A DNA stretch of 64,000 bases from Fontibacter flavus (GTDB lineage Bacteria; Bacteroidota; Bacteroidia; Cytophagales; Cyclobacteriaceae): positions 129,993-193,992 of the forward strand of contig NZ_JBHLWI010000028.1 in assembly GCF_042432905.1 (NCBI RefSeq). The letters are read 5' to 3'. The notes under the pieces were generated by a model. It was not told the origin of the DNA, searched no databases, and was given only the letters and a program-made list of their open reading frames with translations. The translations under genes and the position numbers were made by a program. Of this stretch, positions 1 through 8,423 are shown one piece after another; the stretch's first letter is position 1; each line of letters opens with the position of its first letter.

Positions 1-1784
1 ACGGGGAGCCACTGATTGGGCGTACTGCCGGGACCTTTGACTTGGACAGAATTTCTGTTTCGAATATAGAAAGGATAGAAATTCTCCGAGGTCCTTCCAG
101 TGCCATTTATGGTAGTGAGGCCATGGGCGGTGTAGTGAATATCATTACCAAATCAAATGTAGATAAAACTGATCTGGATATTGGTGTTAGGCACCGATCC
201 TTCAATTCCTGGAATCCCTTTTTCCAATTTGGAATGGGAAAAGAAAAATGGAATACTCAGGTGTTTTTTGATCATTTCAGTACAGATGGATTCGATTTAA
301 CGCCTGAGACTCTTGGGCAGACGCAAAATCCTTATCGGGCCTCTACAGCTCAGGTAAAGGTTTCAGGAGAATTTTCAGAAAAAATTAACCTTAGTGTTTT
401 TAGCAGAGGTTACAAAGAGATATCGGAAGGAGTCCTTCAAACGAAAGGGACTTCAGGTGCTGAAACACTTGATTTGGGCAATGAAAGAAGGGATTTTAAT
501 TTGAACCCTACCTTGAGATTCAAACCCAATTCGGATTGGACTTTTACCCTGAGGGGAATGAGCTCTTGGTTTTCTACCCTTTCGGACACACGATTCAGAG
601 ACAGCGGGGAAAATTTTGATTTTCAGGATTTCAATCAATTCTATCACAGGACTGAACTGCAAACGGACTTTCAGCTAAACGCCCAAAATCTGATTACATT
701 GGGATTGGGGCAGTTGATAGAAACTGTGGAAGCTTCTCGTTATGAGGACAAAAACCGTTTTGAAGCAGGCTACTTTTTCTTCCAGCATCTTTGGGACCCC
801 ATGCCAAAGTTCAATGTGGTCACTGGTCTGCGGGCAGATTTTCACAGTCAATTCGGGAATAGAATCAGTCCGAAAGTATCAGGGCAATATCAAATTTCTG
901 ATAAATTAAGTTGGCAGGCCTCTTTCGGTGCTGGGTTCAAGACCCCTGATTTCAGACAACTTCTTTTGAATTTTAACAACGCTGCCTCCGGTTATTATGT
1001 CTTTGGAGCCAATTTGGCTGAGGAGGGCATTTCAAGATTGCAGCAGCAAGGTTTGGTTGCCCGTGTTCTGATCGAGCCTGAAACATTGGGAGATCTGAAC
1101 GCGGAAACTTCTTGGGCAATTAATACAGGTTTTAGGTGGAAGCCAAGTGCCAAAAGCCTGATACAGGTAAATGGATTCCGCAACCATATCGATAATTTAA
1201 TCGAAACTGCTCCAATAGCCCAATTGGTTACGGGACAGAATGCCTTTTCTTATTTTAATATCCGTAGCGTTATCACTCAAGGTGTAGAAGTGGATGCACA
1301 GATTAACCTACTTCCTAATCTCAGTTTGAGCGCTGGCTATGCTTTTTTGGATACAAGAGATTTGGAGGTTCTTGACCGAATTGACAATGGGGAAGTATTT
1401 AAACGAAATGCCCAAAACCAAACCCGACGTGTTACCCGCGCAGATTATGGAGGGCTCTTTAACCGTAGTCGCCATAGCGGGAACTTCAAAATCAATTATC
1501 ATGAAAATTTTACTGGAATAGATCTGTCATTCAGGACCATATACAGGGGAAAGTTTGGATTCTCTGACCTGAATGGCAATCTCATCCTTGACAGTGAAAA
1601 TGAATATGCAGAAGGTTGGTTCAGTCTCAATCTTACAGCTTCCAAGACGCTTAATAATGGATTATTCTTCGAAATGGGTGGCACCAATCTCCTCAATACA
1701 GCCACTCCAGCGCAACCAAACAACCCAGGAAGGGTGCTCTTCTTGGGGCTAAAAGTGCCATTACTAAATCTGATAAACCAATAA
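1..1784 (+). CDS. TonB-dependent outer-membrane receptor, 3' part (heme-type candidate)
   Basis: The reading frame is already open at base 3, so the gene starts before the window. The first visible residues are the end of the plug domain, with the family motif GSEAMGGVVNIITK. The rest, about 540 residues, alternates aromatic/polar strands and loops as expected for the 22-strand barrel. The signal peptide and TonB box lie outside the window. It ends 10 bases before a HmuY-like lipoprotein gene on the same strand. Receptors of this family import siderophores, heme, cobalamin or glycans using TonB energy. The HmuY-like neighbour makes heme the most likely ligand, by analogy with HmuR/HmuY of Porphyromonas; that is inference. 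The C-terminus ends in Gln rather than the usual aromatic residue. Confidence 0.9.
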   Translation, partial: GEPLIGRTAGTFDLDRISVSNIERIEILRGPSSAIYGSEAMGGVVNIITKSNVDKTDLDIGVRHRSFNSWNPFFQFGMGKEKWNTQVFFDHFSTDGFDLTPETLGQTQNPYRASTAQVKVSGEFSEKINLSVFSRGYKEISEGVLQTKGTSGAETLDLGNERRDFNLNPTLRFKPNSDWTFTLRGMSSWFSTLSDTRFRDSGENFDFQDFNQFYHRTELQTDFQLNAQNLITLGLGQLIETVEASRYEDKNRFEAGYFFFQHLWDPMPKFNVVTGLRADFHSQFGNRISPKVSGQYQISDKLSWQASFGAGFKTPDFRQLLLNFNNAASGYYVFGANLAEEGISRLQQQGLVARVLIEPETLGDLNAETSWAINTGFRWKPSAKSLIQVNGFRNHIDNLIETAPIAQLVTGQNAFSYFNIRSVITQGVEVDAQINLLPNLSLSAGYAFLDTRDLEVLDRIDNGEVFKRNAQNQTRRVTRADYGGLFNRSRHSGNFKINYHENFTGIDLSFRTIYRGKFGFSDLNGNLILDSENEYAEGWFSLNLTASKTLNNGLFFEMGGTNLLNTATPAQPNNPGRVLFLGLKVPLLNLINQ

Positions 1785-1794
1785 TTAATTTAAC

Positions 1795-2403
1795 ATGAAA
1801 ACTATTCAAAAATTAATCTGTACTGCAGGAATACTTTCATTCTTGTTTTCCTGTGACAATAGTGGAGACCTAACTCCAATAGCCCCGCTTGAGGTAACCT
1901 TGGTAGAGGACCTGGCTGCGCCTAATGATGTGATTGACCGTACTACCGGTCAGGTAACCGAACAAAGACCATTTCAATTTTTTAGTCTTGAACAAAATGC
2001 ACCCGTCACAGAAAATGAAGATTGGGATATGGCATTTAAAGGCACTACAATCCGTGTAAATAGCACAAAAAATGTCAGTGCGGCAATCGTCTCAGGGATT
2101 TTCGAGGAAATAAATGAGGTGCCTGCATCTGCTTCATTTGCAACAGATACCGAATCTAGCTTTGCTATTCCTACTGGCGGCGGAAACGGTTGGTACAACT
2201 ATAACCCTGCCACCTTTACAGTTACTCCGATTCCAGGAAGGGTGATTTTGGTAAAGACCACTGAAGGGAACTATGTCAAATTGGAAATTTTAAGTTATTA
2301 CAAAGGAAATCCTCCTGTGGAACAAATTAACCCTATGACCACTCCAAGTGCCCATTACACATTCCGGTACATCTTACAATCAAATGGAAGTACTAGATTC
2401 TGA
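1795..2403 (+). CDS. HmuY-like heme-binding lipoprotein
   Basis: A 202-residue protein with a short hydrophobic signal and a lipobox ending LFSC at Cys20, so probably a surface or outer-membrane lipoprotein. The segment around residues 75-90 (WDMAFKGTTIRVN) and the late strand around 159-171 (NYVKLEILSYYKG) resemble the HmuY family. HmuY proteins capture heme and pass it to a TonB receptor, and such a receptor gene lies directly upstream in the same operon. Porphyromonas HmuY binds heme with two histidines, but here the only histidine is His187. Met79 and Met181 are the only internal methionines, so the ligand set must differ if heme is bound. Family call is from motif likeness, not from a search. 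Confidence 0.7.
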   Translation: MKTIQKLICTAGILSFLFSCDNSGDLTPIAPLEVTLVEDLAAPNDVIDRTTGQVTEQRPFQFFSLEQNAPVTENEDWDMAFKGTTIRVNSTKNVSAAIVSGIFEEINEVPASASFATDTESSFAIPTGGGNGWYNYNPATFTVTPIPGRVILVKTTEGNYVKLEILSYYKGNPPVEQINPMTTPSAHYTFRYILQSNGSTRF

Positions 2404-2427
2404 ATTTGTAGACCTAGATTAAACAGG

Positions 2428-2458
2428 AAAAGAGCATTCCGACTTCGGTGCTCTTTTT
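2428..2458 (+). terminator. Intrinsic terminator after the TonB receptor/HmuY operon
   Basis: AAAAGAGCA and TGCTCTTTT form a 9 bp stem around an inner CCG/CGG pairing, followed by T-rich sequence. It lies between convergent genes and may also act on the minus-strand NlpC/P60 gene. Confidence 0.75.
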
Positions 2459-2517
2459 CATTTTTTTCAGGTGTTAAATGGGTTTGCAAGTGATCAAGTG
2501 ATGTTTCAATAACAACT

Positions 2518-3012
2518 TCATAGTACCCTTTTGCCAAAAAGAAATGCTTTTTTCCAGTAACTATTGCCCAAATTATCTTCCGTGACCCCTAATGAGGTAG
2601 AGGAATGTATGAAAAACACGCCTTTGTTGGAAACTTCTGTCACTATGCCGGAGTGGGTTACTTGCTTTTTTCTTCTGCCTGTCGCGAAAAATACCAGGTC
2701 ACCTTTTTGAAGTTTTCCTCCGGATACACTTTTTCCTACTTTACTTTGAGACTCGGAGGTTCTGGGCATATTGATGCCCACACTGCCATAAGCATGGAAG
2801 ATCAGCGCTGAACAATCTATCCCCGCCCTTGTGGTGCCTCCATATCGATAGGGAGTACCTCTGTAGGAACGGGCTGTGCTGATTACTTTTTCGATATCCT
2901 TATTTCTGGCCTTTTTACTGGATGAACAAGAGCTTAAAAAACCCGTGAACAAAATGAGAAAAATGAATAAAATGAAAGTTTTTGCGTAATTTTCCTTGAA
3001 AAAGGGACTCAT
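2518..3012 (-). CDS. NlpC/P60 (C40) peptidase lipoprotein
   Basis: A 164-residue protein with an N-terminal membrane segment and a lipobox at Cys29 (LSSC), so an envelope lipoprotein. The catalytic triad of the NlpC/P60 family is visible: Cys67 in GIDCSALI, His120 in THSGIV and a third polar residue His136 in FFIHSST. The YRYGGTT motif before the Cys is also typical. Such enzymes cut D-Glu-meso-diaminopimelate linked bonds in peptidoglycan stem peptides and work in wall remodelling or daughter-cell separation. It is a single-domain Spr/MepS-sized member. It is convergent with the upstream operon and divergent from the TPR gene at 3091. Confidence 0.92.
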   Translation of the reverse strand: MSPFFKENYAKTFILFIFLILFTGFLSSCSSSKKARNKDIEKVISTARSYRGTPYRYGGTTRAGIDCSALIFHAYGSVGINMPRTSESQSKVGKSVSGGKLQKGDLVFFATGRRKKQVTHSGIVTEVSNKGVFFIHSSTSLGVTEDNLGNSYWKKAFLFGKRVL

Positions 3013-3090
3013 AAATACTTAAAATTTAATTAAATTCAATAGCGAAAAGGATTGGCCTTTTTTGTTTCAACGTCTTAATATCTTAAAATT

Positions 3091-4065
3091 ATGAAAATCA
3101 GCCTAGGCTTTTTTACGCTTATTGTATTTTTGATGTTTTCTTGTGATGGTAGTTCAGTTCAAAGAGAGGTCAATAAAAACGGGTTTATTGTTGAAAATGA
3201 ATCTGTTTTTCAAGGTTTTAGTCTCCTAGGGGATAGTCTGAATACCACGGTGGACTCTGCGGCACAAAAAGATCAAATTCTTAAATTGGAAGAGGCTGAA
3301 CTGGCATATGCAGAGGATCCAAGTCTAGATAATCTGATCTGGATTGGCCGAAGAGAGGCCTACTTAGGTAGGCATGATTTGGCAATCCGAACTTTTACGA
3401 AAGCTATTCGAGAATTCCCAGAGTCATACGAGGCCTTAAGACATAGAGGACACCGTTATGTTTCCATCAGGAAATTTGATCAGGCTATCGCCGACTTTCA
3501 GAAAGCAGTCAAGCTTATGGAAGGAAAACCCATTCAAATAGAGCAGGATGGTATGCCGAACAAATTAAATATCCCGCTTTCCAATGTGCAGTTTAATGTT
3601 TGGTATCATCTAGGTCTGGCCCATTATCTAAAACAGGACTGGCAGGCAGCTCTGGACGCTTATGTACAATGCCTGGAAGTTTCTGACAATGATGACCTGA
3701 AGGCGGCTACCTTGGATTGGTATTATATGACCTTGGTCAAAATGGGTAAAAAAGAAGAGGCTTTACAAGCAATCAGAACAGTCAATACAAAAATGGAGAT
3801 CATCGAGAATGATGCCTACTTCAAAAGAATTCTGATGTATAAAGGAGAGCTGAATCCGGAATCCTTGCTTTCTGTAGAATCGAATGCTGATGATCAAAAA
3901 TTACAATATGTTACCCAAGGTTATGGACTGGGCAATTATTATTTAGCAAAGGGAGATACCTCACAGGCCAGATTTATATTTGAAAATGTTTTGAAGACTG
4001 GATATTGGTCGGCTTTTGGCTATATTGCTTCAGAAATGGAACTAGCGAATTTGATAGATGAGTAG
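3091..4065 (+). CDS. TPR-repeat lipoprotein
   Basis: A 324-residue protein with a signal peptide and lipobox at FSC (about Cys18). At least three tetratricopeptide-like helical pairs are readable around residues 85-150 and 170-225, including ALRHRGHRYVSIRKFDQAIADFQKA and the segment NVWYHLGLAHYLKQDW. TPR domains are protein-protein scaffolds, and the role of this one is unknown. Its last 8 bases overlap the start of the next small gene at 4058, so the two are probably translationally coupled. Confidence 0.82.
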   Translation: MKISLGFFTLIVFLMFSCDGSSVQREVNKNGFIVENESVFQGFSLLGDSLNTTVDSAAQKDQILKLEEAELAYAEDPSLDNLIWIGRREAYLGRHDLAIRTFTKAIREFPESYEALRHRGHRYVSIRKFDQAIADFQKAVKLMEGKPIQIEQDGMPNKLNIPLSNVQFNVWYHLGLAHYLKQDWQAALDAYVQCLEVSDNDDLKAATLDWYYMTLVKMGKKEEALQAIRTVNTKMEIIENDAYFKRILMYKGELNPESLLSVESNADDQKLQYVTQGYGLGNYYLAKGDTSQARFIFENVLKTGYWSAFGYIASEMELANLIDE

Positions 4066-4300
4066 GGAAGATTTCAGACAATTGCCTTTACATAAAAAAA
4101 TCCAAACCTTATATACAGAAGGAACATTCATCGTGGGAATCAGGTATTATTCCCATAAGGTTAACCTCTATTTGCTTGGGGAAGAATATATTGAAGTATT
4201 CTACAACCACAAGCTGGACAAAATCGATAACATTGACTTTTTGAATACCGGGCATACCCGGATGAAATTTTATCTCGATCAGATACAGCTATCGATTTGA
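4058..4300 (+). CDS. Small conserved-type hypothetical protein
   Basis: An 80-residue cytoplasmic protein with no signal or membrane segment. It begins with ATG inside the last codons of the TPR lipoprotein gene (8 base overlap), which supports real co-translation. The sequence is rich in aromatic and charged residues and looks like a small alpha/beta domain. I do not recognise the family and give no function. Confidence 0.7.
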   Translation: MSREDFRQLPLHKKIQTLYTEGTFIVGIRYYSHKVNLYLLGEEYIEVFYNHKLDKIDNIDFLNTGHTRMKFYLDQIQLSI

Positions 4301-4341
4301 TCCATTCAGTGAAAGCTGTAATCTTCCTATCTCAGTGAATT

Positions 4342-4950
4342 TTATTTACCGAGCTTCAAAAGTTCCTCGTGTATTTTCAGCACCTGTGGGATGATAAGTT
4401 TGTTGTCTGAATTTTTGATCACAAAATCCGCCTTGCTGTTTTTCTCCTCATCTGGAAGCTGTTGGTCAATGATGTGGTTGATCTGTTCCTCAGAGCGGTG
4501 TGGGTCCCTAAGCATGATTCTAGTGATTCTGATCTTAAGTGGTGCACTGACATTGATGACTTTGTCAAGTTCTTTGTAAGAACCTGCTTCGAAAAGTAAA
4601 GCAGCTTCTTTTAATACATAGGGGCTGTCCTGGTATTGGGACCAAGATTCGAAGTCTGATTTTACTGCCGGATGAACGAGTCCATTGATGGTTTTTACTT
4701 TTTCTTCATCTCCAAAAACATTGGCAGCCAGATACGTTCTGTTCAAGGTACCATCTGCGGTATAACTTTCTTCTCCAAAAGCAGCGATGATTTGTTTTTT
4801 AAGTTCGGGGTCATGTGCCATTAGCCACTTGGCACGGTCATCTGCATAGTAGACGGGTATTCCCAGTATAGAAAAAATCTTTGCGGCAGTACTTTTTCCC
4901 GACCCAATACCGCCGGTAATCCCTACCAATAAAGGCTTATGGTTTCTCAT
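4342..4950 (-). CDS. coaE: Dephospho-CoA kinase
   Basis: A 202-residue P-loop kinase that performs the last step of coenzyme A synthesis, phosphorylating the 3' hydroxyl of dephospho-CoA. The Walker A motif GITGGIGSGKST is near residues 10-21 and is followed by the family feature YYADDRAKWLM. Length matches the family. Its start overlaps the end of the YbbR-like gene by 14 bases, placing it last in the nusB-YtxH-DUF1573-yajC-YbbR-coaE operon. Confidence 0.96.
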   Translation of the reverse strand: MRNHKPLLVGITGGIGSGKSTAAKIFSILGIPVYYADDRAKWLMAHDPELKKQIIAAFGEESYTADGTLNRTYLAANVFGDEEKVKTINGLVHPAVKSDFESWSQYQDSPYVLKEAALLFEAGSYKELDKVINVSAPLKIRITRIMLRDPHRSEEQINHIIDQQLPDEEKNSKADFVIKNSDNKLIIPQVLKIHEELLKLGK

Positions 4951-5908
4951 ATTTGAGTTTTAGCTTTTCAGGATCGAATTTGATGTTTTCCAAAAATGAA
5001 GGTTTGGGGTTGACCTGCACAGTGACAGTACTGTCTTCTCTATTCCGGTTCTGATAATTGATGACTGCTTCGAATTCGAAATTATTGAGATCGGCCAACT
5101 TTCTTTCATCAATAAGGTAAGACATGATGATATTGCTTGGTGCCTGATCCAATTCCACATTTTTGGGGAAGTTGATCGTTTTGATCTTGAGCCTTTTGTT
5201 TCCTTCCAGCATTTGGGTCACATCAAATTTGATATGTACGCTTTCCTCTTCCAGGCTTAGGAATCCTGCATAGGCGCCGGGTACTTCTAAAGGGAGAATT
5301 TTATTGTAATTTTTATTGATCTTTTCCTCTCTCAGATCCACGGATAAGGTGCCGTCGAGTTCTTGTAAAACAGAGGTAGGACCTTTGACATTAACCAAGG
5401 GAGGATCTATTTCAATGGCACTGGCCAACCTGTAATTTTTGGCTAAGCTTGTTGCAGTGGTGTCCACCTGTATTTTGACTTTCCGGGTGACGATTTTATC
5501 AATTTTGAAATTGATCGTATCGCTTAGAATAGAGACCAACCCTGTTGGGCTTAAAGTTTCCGAAAGACTTCTCCTCAATTCGGTACTGAGGATGTAAGTT
5601 TTGGTAGAGGGGTTGTTGATTTCGATCAAAAAAGGCGTCTCATTGAACTTGAGGTTTTTCCTCAATAAATCCCAACCATTGCCGTTGATTTCAATTTTGA
5701 TGCGGTTGGGGAGTTTCTCCACAGGCATGAACTCTTCCGTATCGAAAATGATTTCGATAGGATAATCCACCACTGTTGTGTAATTGTCTTTGTTGAGTGC
5801 ATTTAAAACCCAAAAAGTGGCGGCTGCCAAAAAGCAAAGTGCCGCCACTTTTAGGTTTGCAATCTTTTGTGGATTTAAATTTGCAAAGCGTTTTTTAAGT
5901 GTAGCCAA
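4937..5908 (-). CDS. YbbR-like domain membrane-anchored protein
   Basis: A 323-residue protein with one N-terminal transmembrane segment (about residues 18-40) and then a long exported beta-rich region resembling tandem YbbR-like domains. In Bacteroidota this gene commonly sits between yajC and coaE, as here. YbbR domains of Firmicutes CdaR regulate a diadenylate cyclase, but no cyclase is adjacent, so the same role cannot be assumed. It follows yajC by 7 bases and overlaps coaE. Confidence 0.8.
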   Translation of the reverse strand: MATLKKRFANLNPQKIANLKVAALCFLAAATFWVLNALNKDNYTTVVDYPIEIIFDTEEFMPVEKLPNRIKIEINGNGWDLLRKNLKFNETPFLIEINNPSTKTYILSTELRRSLSETLSPTGLVSILSDTINFKIDKIVTRKVKIQVDTTATSLAKNYRLASAIEIDPPLVNVKGPTSVLQELDGTLSVDLREEKINKNYNKILPLEVPGAYAGFLSLEEESVHIKFDVTQMLEGNKRLKIKTINFPKNVELDQAPSNIIMSYLIDERKLADLNNFEFEAVINYQNRNREDSTVTVQVNPKPSFLENIKFDPEKLKLKYEKP

Positions 5909-5915
5909 GATAATT

Positions 5916-6227
5916 TTATTTGGTTCCTGTCGCTTTTTTGGTGTAGTCAGCAGATATTGCTGATTTTTCCACTTTAATTTTAATTCCTTTGTCCAGCTCC
6001 AAAGTTACTGTGTCACCTTCTACTGAGTAGATTTTGGCATGAATGCCACCTATGGTCACGACGTTGTCTCCCTTTTTAATGGATTCCAGGAAGGTTTTGG
6101 TTTCTTTTTGTTTTTTCTGTTGTGGTCTGATCATGAAAAAGTACATGATCAGGATAATGGAACCGAATAGGAAAACCTGTCCCATTATTCCACTGGTATC
6201 TGCTTGTAATAAAATCCAGCTAGTCAT
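5916..6227 (-). CDS. yajC: Preprotein translocase subunit YajC
   Basis: A 103-residue protein with an N-terminal transmembrane segment ending FFMIRPQQKKQKE, the hallmark of YajC, followed by a small soluble domain with the GDNVVTIGGIHAK motif. YajC associates with SecDF at the Sec translocon. It starts 3 bases after the stop of the DUF1573 gene in the same operon. Confidence 0.95.
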   Translation of the reverse strand: MTSWILLQADTSGIMGQVFLFGSIILIMYFFMIRPQQKKQKETKTFLESIKKGDNVVTIGGIHAKIYSVEGDTVTLELDKGIKIKVEKSAISADYTKKATGTK

Positions 6228-6230
6228 ATA

Positions 6231-6767
6231 TTATCTCTTAACAGGGCCCAATTGGCTAGTAGCTCCTGCTCCTCTTGGTGTTACATTTCCTTTCATTCTC
6301 AATCTGGTCACGTTAGGACTGGTATTCGCCTGAATGGTGACAGTTGGAGCTTGGGTTCCTGGTTTAGCAGTGGAGTTGAACACTACTTTCACATAGCCCT
6401 CATCACCTGGTTTGATCGGTGCTTTGGACCAATCAGGGCTTGTACAGCCACATGAAGCGGTAATGTTGGAAATAACCAAAGGTGCCTCACCATCATTGGT
6501 GAATTTGAATACGTGCTCTACCACTTTGCCTTCGTCAATTGTTCCGAAGTCGTATTCCATTTCCTGGAAACTGAATTTACCTAAAGTAGAAGGGTCAGCA
6601 GCTGTCACAGAGCTTACATTGGATGGGACCGGCTGGGCAGATTCCAATCTGGCCAATTTTTGTTCCAATTCAGCAATTTTTTCTGCCTGACCGTCATTTT
6701 TGGATTCACAGCTGGCTGCCAAAAGGGCAACGCCAAGCACCAAGGCTGATAATCTGAAATATTTCAT
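6231..6767 (-). CDS. DUF1573 lipoprotein
   Basis: I place the start at MKYFRLSALVLG (6767), because that begins a proper lipoprotein signal with lipobox AASC. An in-frame upstream ATG at 6812 would add 15 non-signal residues. The mature protein starts with a coiled-coil stretch (AEKIAELEQKLARLES). It continues into a DUF1573 domain marked by MEYDFGTIDEGKVVEHVFKF and ITASCGCTSP. DUF1573 is an immunoglobulin/MSP-like beta domain frequent in Bacteroidota envelope proteins, with no firm function known. It lies between the YtxH and yajC genes. Confidence 0.88.
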   Translation of the reverse strand: MKYFRLSALVLGVALLAASCESKNDGQAEKIAELEQKLARLESAQPVPSNVSSVTAADPSTLGKFSFQEMEYDFGTIDEGKVVEHVFKFTNDGEAPLVISNITASCGCTSPDWSKAPIKPGDEGYVKVVFNSTAKPGTQAPTVTIQANTSPNVTRLRMKGNVTPRGAGATSQLGPVKR

Positions 6768-6783
6768 ATACGTAATTATTGGG

Positions 6784-7086
6784 TTAGTTAGCTTCTCTAT
6801 TGATCTGGTCAATCAGTTTGTTGACATCAGAAAGCAGGTTTTCTGCTTTATTTTTGGCATCAGAGATGACCCTGTTGCCTTCTGATTTGGCCTCATTGTA
6901 AGGCATGTTTTTGCCCTCCCTCAGGTCATTGATCAGTTTTTCCAATTCTTCTTTGTATTTGGATAGCTGGTAGGACAATTTGTCTCTGGTGTTTTCTCCT
7001 GTGTCAGGAGCAAATAATATCCCTAAGACCGCACCAATACCAGCGCCTGCAATAAATGCCATCCATGCGTTTGAACTCTTGCTCAT
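6784..7086 (-). CDS. YtxH-domain protein
   Basis: A 100-residue protein with a Gly/Ala-rich hydrophobic N-terminus (MAFIAGAGIGAVLGILFAP) followed by DTGENTRDKL, the typical YtxH start, and a charged helical tail. Homologous small proteins are often stress- or envelope-associated. It sits 11 bases downstream of nusB. Confidence 0.85.
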   Translation of the reverse strand: MSKSSNAWMAFIAGAGIGAVLGILFAPDTGENTRDKLSYQLSKYKEELEKLINDLREGKNMPYNEAKSEGNRVISDAKNKAENLLSDVNKLIDQINREAN

Positions 7087-7097
7087 CTCTTGTTTTT

Positions 7098-8282
7098 TTA
7101 TTTGTTATCTAATAGACCTCTACCACTTTTACGGATTTGACCGCTATCAGTTAACTCCTTGGACAACACGTCCAAAAGGCCATTGACAAACTGCTTGCTC
7201 TTCGGAGTGGAGTAGGTCTTTGAAATGTCAATATACTCGTTGATGGACACTTTTACCGGAATACTCGGGAAATTTTTCATTTCTGTAATGGCCATCGACA
7301 AAATGATCTTATCTGTCTGAGCGATCCTTTCAATATCCCAATTTTGAGTTCTATTGGCGATTAGCTCTTTGTTATCATCATCATTTTGAACGGTCAAGTT
7401 AAATATATTTTGGAAGAATTCCTTATCTTCTTCCCAGTTGAGCGCAATCTCAGGGAGAACTTCCTCTTCAACTTCAAAATTATCCTTCACATTTTTAAGG
7501 ACTTTGGATGCAAGACTTCTGACGATAGACTTGTTTTCTGTCCAGTTCATGTCTTTTTCAGAAAACACATTGAGGATAGCCTCCGATTTGAAGATTACTT
7601 TTTTGAGGATATCATCGGCTATTTCAAAATCATCTTCCAAGCTAGGGTTTGGTATGCGGATGTAGCTTTGGTAGCTTTCCAATGGTTTGACATAATCCCT
7701 GAACCACTCCTTGATTTCCAGCTCCAGGTCATCAATATCGGCCATGAGGCGGATACTCGCGGATTTAAATTCAGCTGAATTTCTGATTTTTTCTAAAATC
7801 TTATTTTCGGCAAGGTTAAGATCGCCCTGGGTGATGGTGATTTTTTCCTGAGTGAATTTCTTCTTTTTCTCCCCTTCATTCCGGACATGGTCTCCAAATG
7901 CCAGGAGAATTTGGATGGCCACCAAATAAAGCTGGGGCAGTCGCTCTGCAGAGGTCACCATGTTTTTGATCAAAAAGTCAAAATCCTTTTTGTTCGCATT
8001 ATGGTAAGAGTTTATAGCATGTTTGACTTCCTTGATGACCCTGTCACTGACAGGTTCTTTAGTGGAGAGTTTATCGGTGTTCAGGTTGTTGGAAAAAAGT
8101 TCGATTGCCTTAGCTGCTTCCTGCTTGAGCAGCACTTTATCCTGAACTTCCATGCTGTTGAGGTCCGGCTGAAAGGCTTCTCTGATCTGATCTTTGGCCA
8201 AATTAAAATTCGATGCTCTACACTGTTCGTAAGCATAGAGGTTTTGAAATGCTTTGACCCTTAGTATTCTTCTGTTTAACAT
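7098..8282 (-). CDS. nusB: Transcription antitermination factor NusB, long Bacteroidota form
   Basis: I choose the ATG at 8282 (MLNRRILRVKAFQNLYAYEQ), giving 394 residues. The in-frame ATG at 8372 adds a 30-residue tail that does not resemble the family. MLNRRILRVKAFQ is the classic NusB opening. The C-terminal part, from about residue 275, contains the NusB helical core ending in PVKVSINEYIDISKTYSTPKS and FVNGLLD. Between them is a long helical insertion, so the protein is more than twice the length of E. coli NusB. NusB binds boxA RNA with S10 in rRNA antitermination. It is the first gene of the operon running to coaE. Confidence 0.92.
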   Translation of the reverse strand: MLNRRILRVKAFQNLYAYEQCRASNFNLAKDQIREAFQPDLNSMEVQDKVLLKQEAAKAIELFSNNLNTDKLSTKEPVSDRVIKEVKHAINSYHNANKKDFDFLIKNMVTSAERLPQLYLVAIQILLAFGDHVRNEGEKKKKFTQEKITITQGDLNLAENKILEKIRNSAEFKSASIRLMADIDDLELEIKEWFRDYVKPLESYQSYIRIPNPSLEDDFEIADDILKKVIFKSEAILNVFSEKDMNWTENKSIVRSLASKVLKNVKDNFEVEEEVLPEIALNWEEDKEFFQNIFNLTVQNDDDNKELIANRTQNWDIERIAQTDKIILSMAITEMKNFPSIPVKVSINEYIDISKTYSTPKSKQFVNGLLDVLSKELTDSGQIRKSGRGLLDNK

Positions 8283-8366
8283 ACCTGAAATTAAAGAACG
8301 TAAATATATGTAATTTGAGAGTGGAACTTGAATGTACAATCCCTTTTCCCGAAATAATATACAAAA

Positions 8367-8406
8367 AACCACCCGCCCTAGTGGAAAAGTTCCCGGACAG
8401 GTGGTA
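8367..8406 (-). terminator. Intrinsic terminator after the Leu/Glu-type dehydrogenase gene
   Basis: On the minus strand ACCACCTG and the partner CGGGTGGT enclose a loop with additional CC/GG pairing, followed by TTTTTTG. It lies between the dehydrogenase stop and nusB and separates the two transcription units. Confidence 0.6.
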
Positions 8407-8423
8407 TTTGCATTATTGGATTA

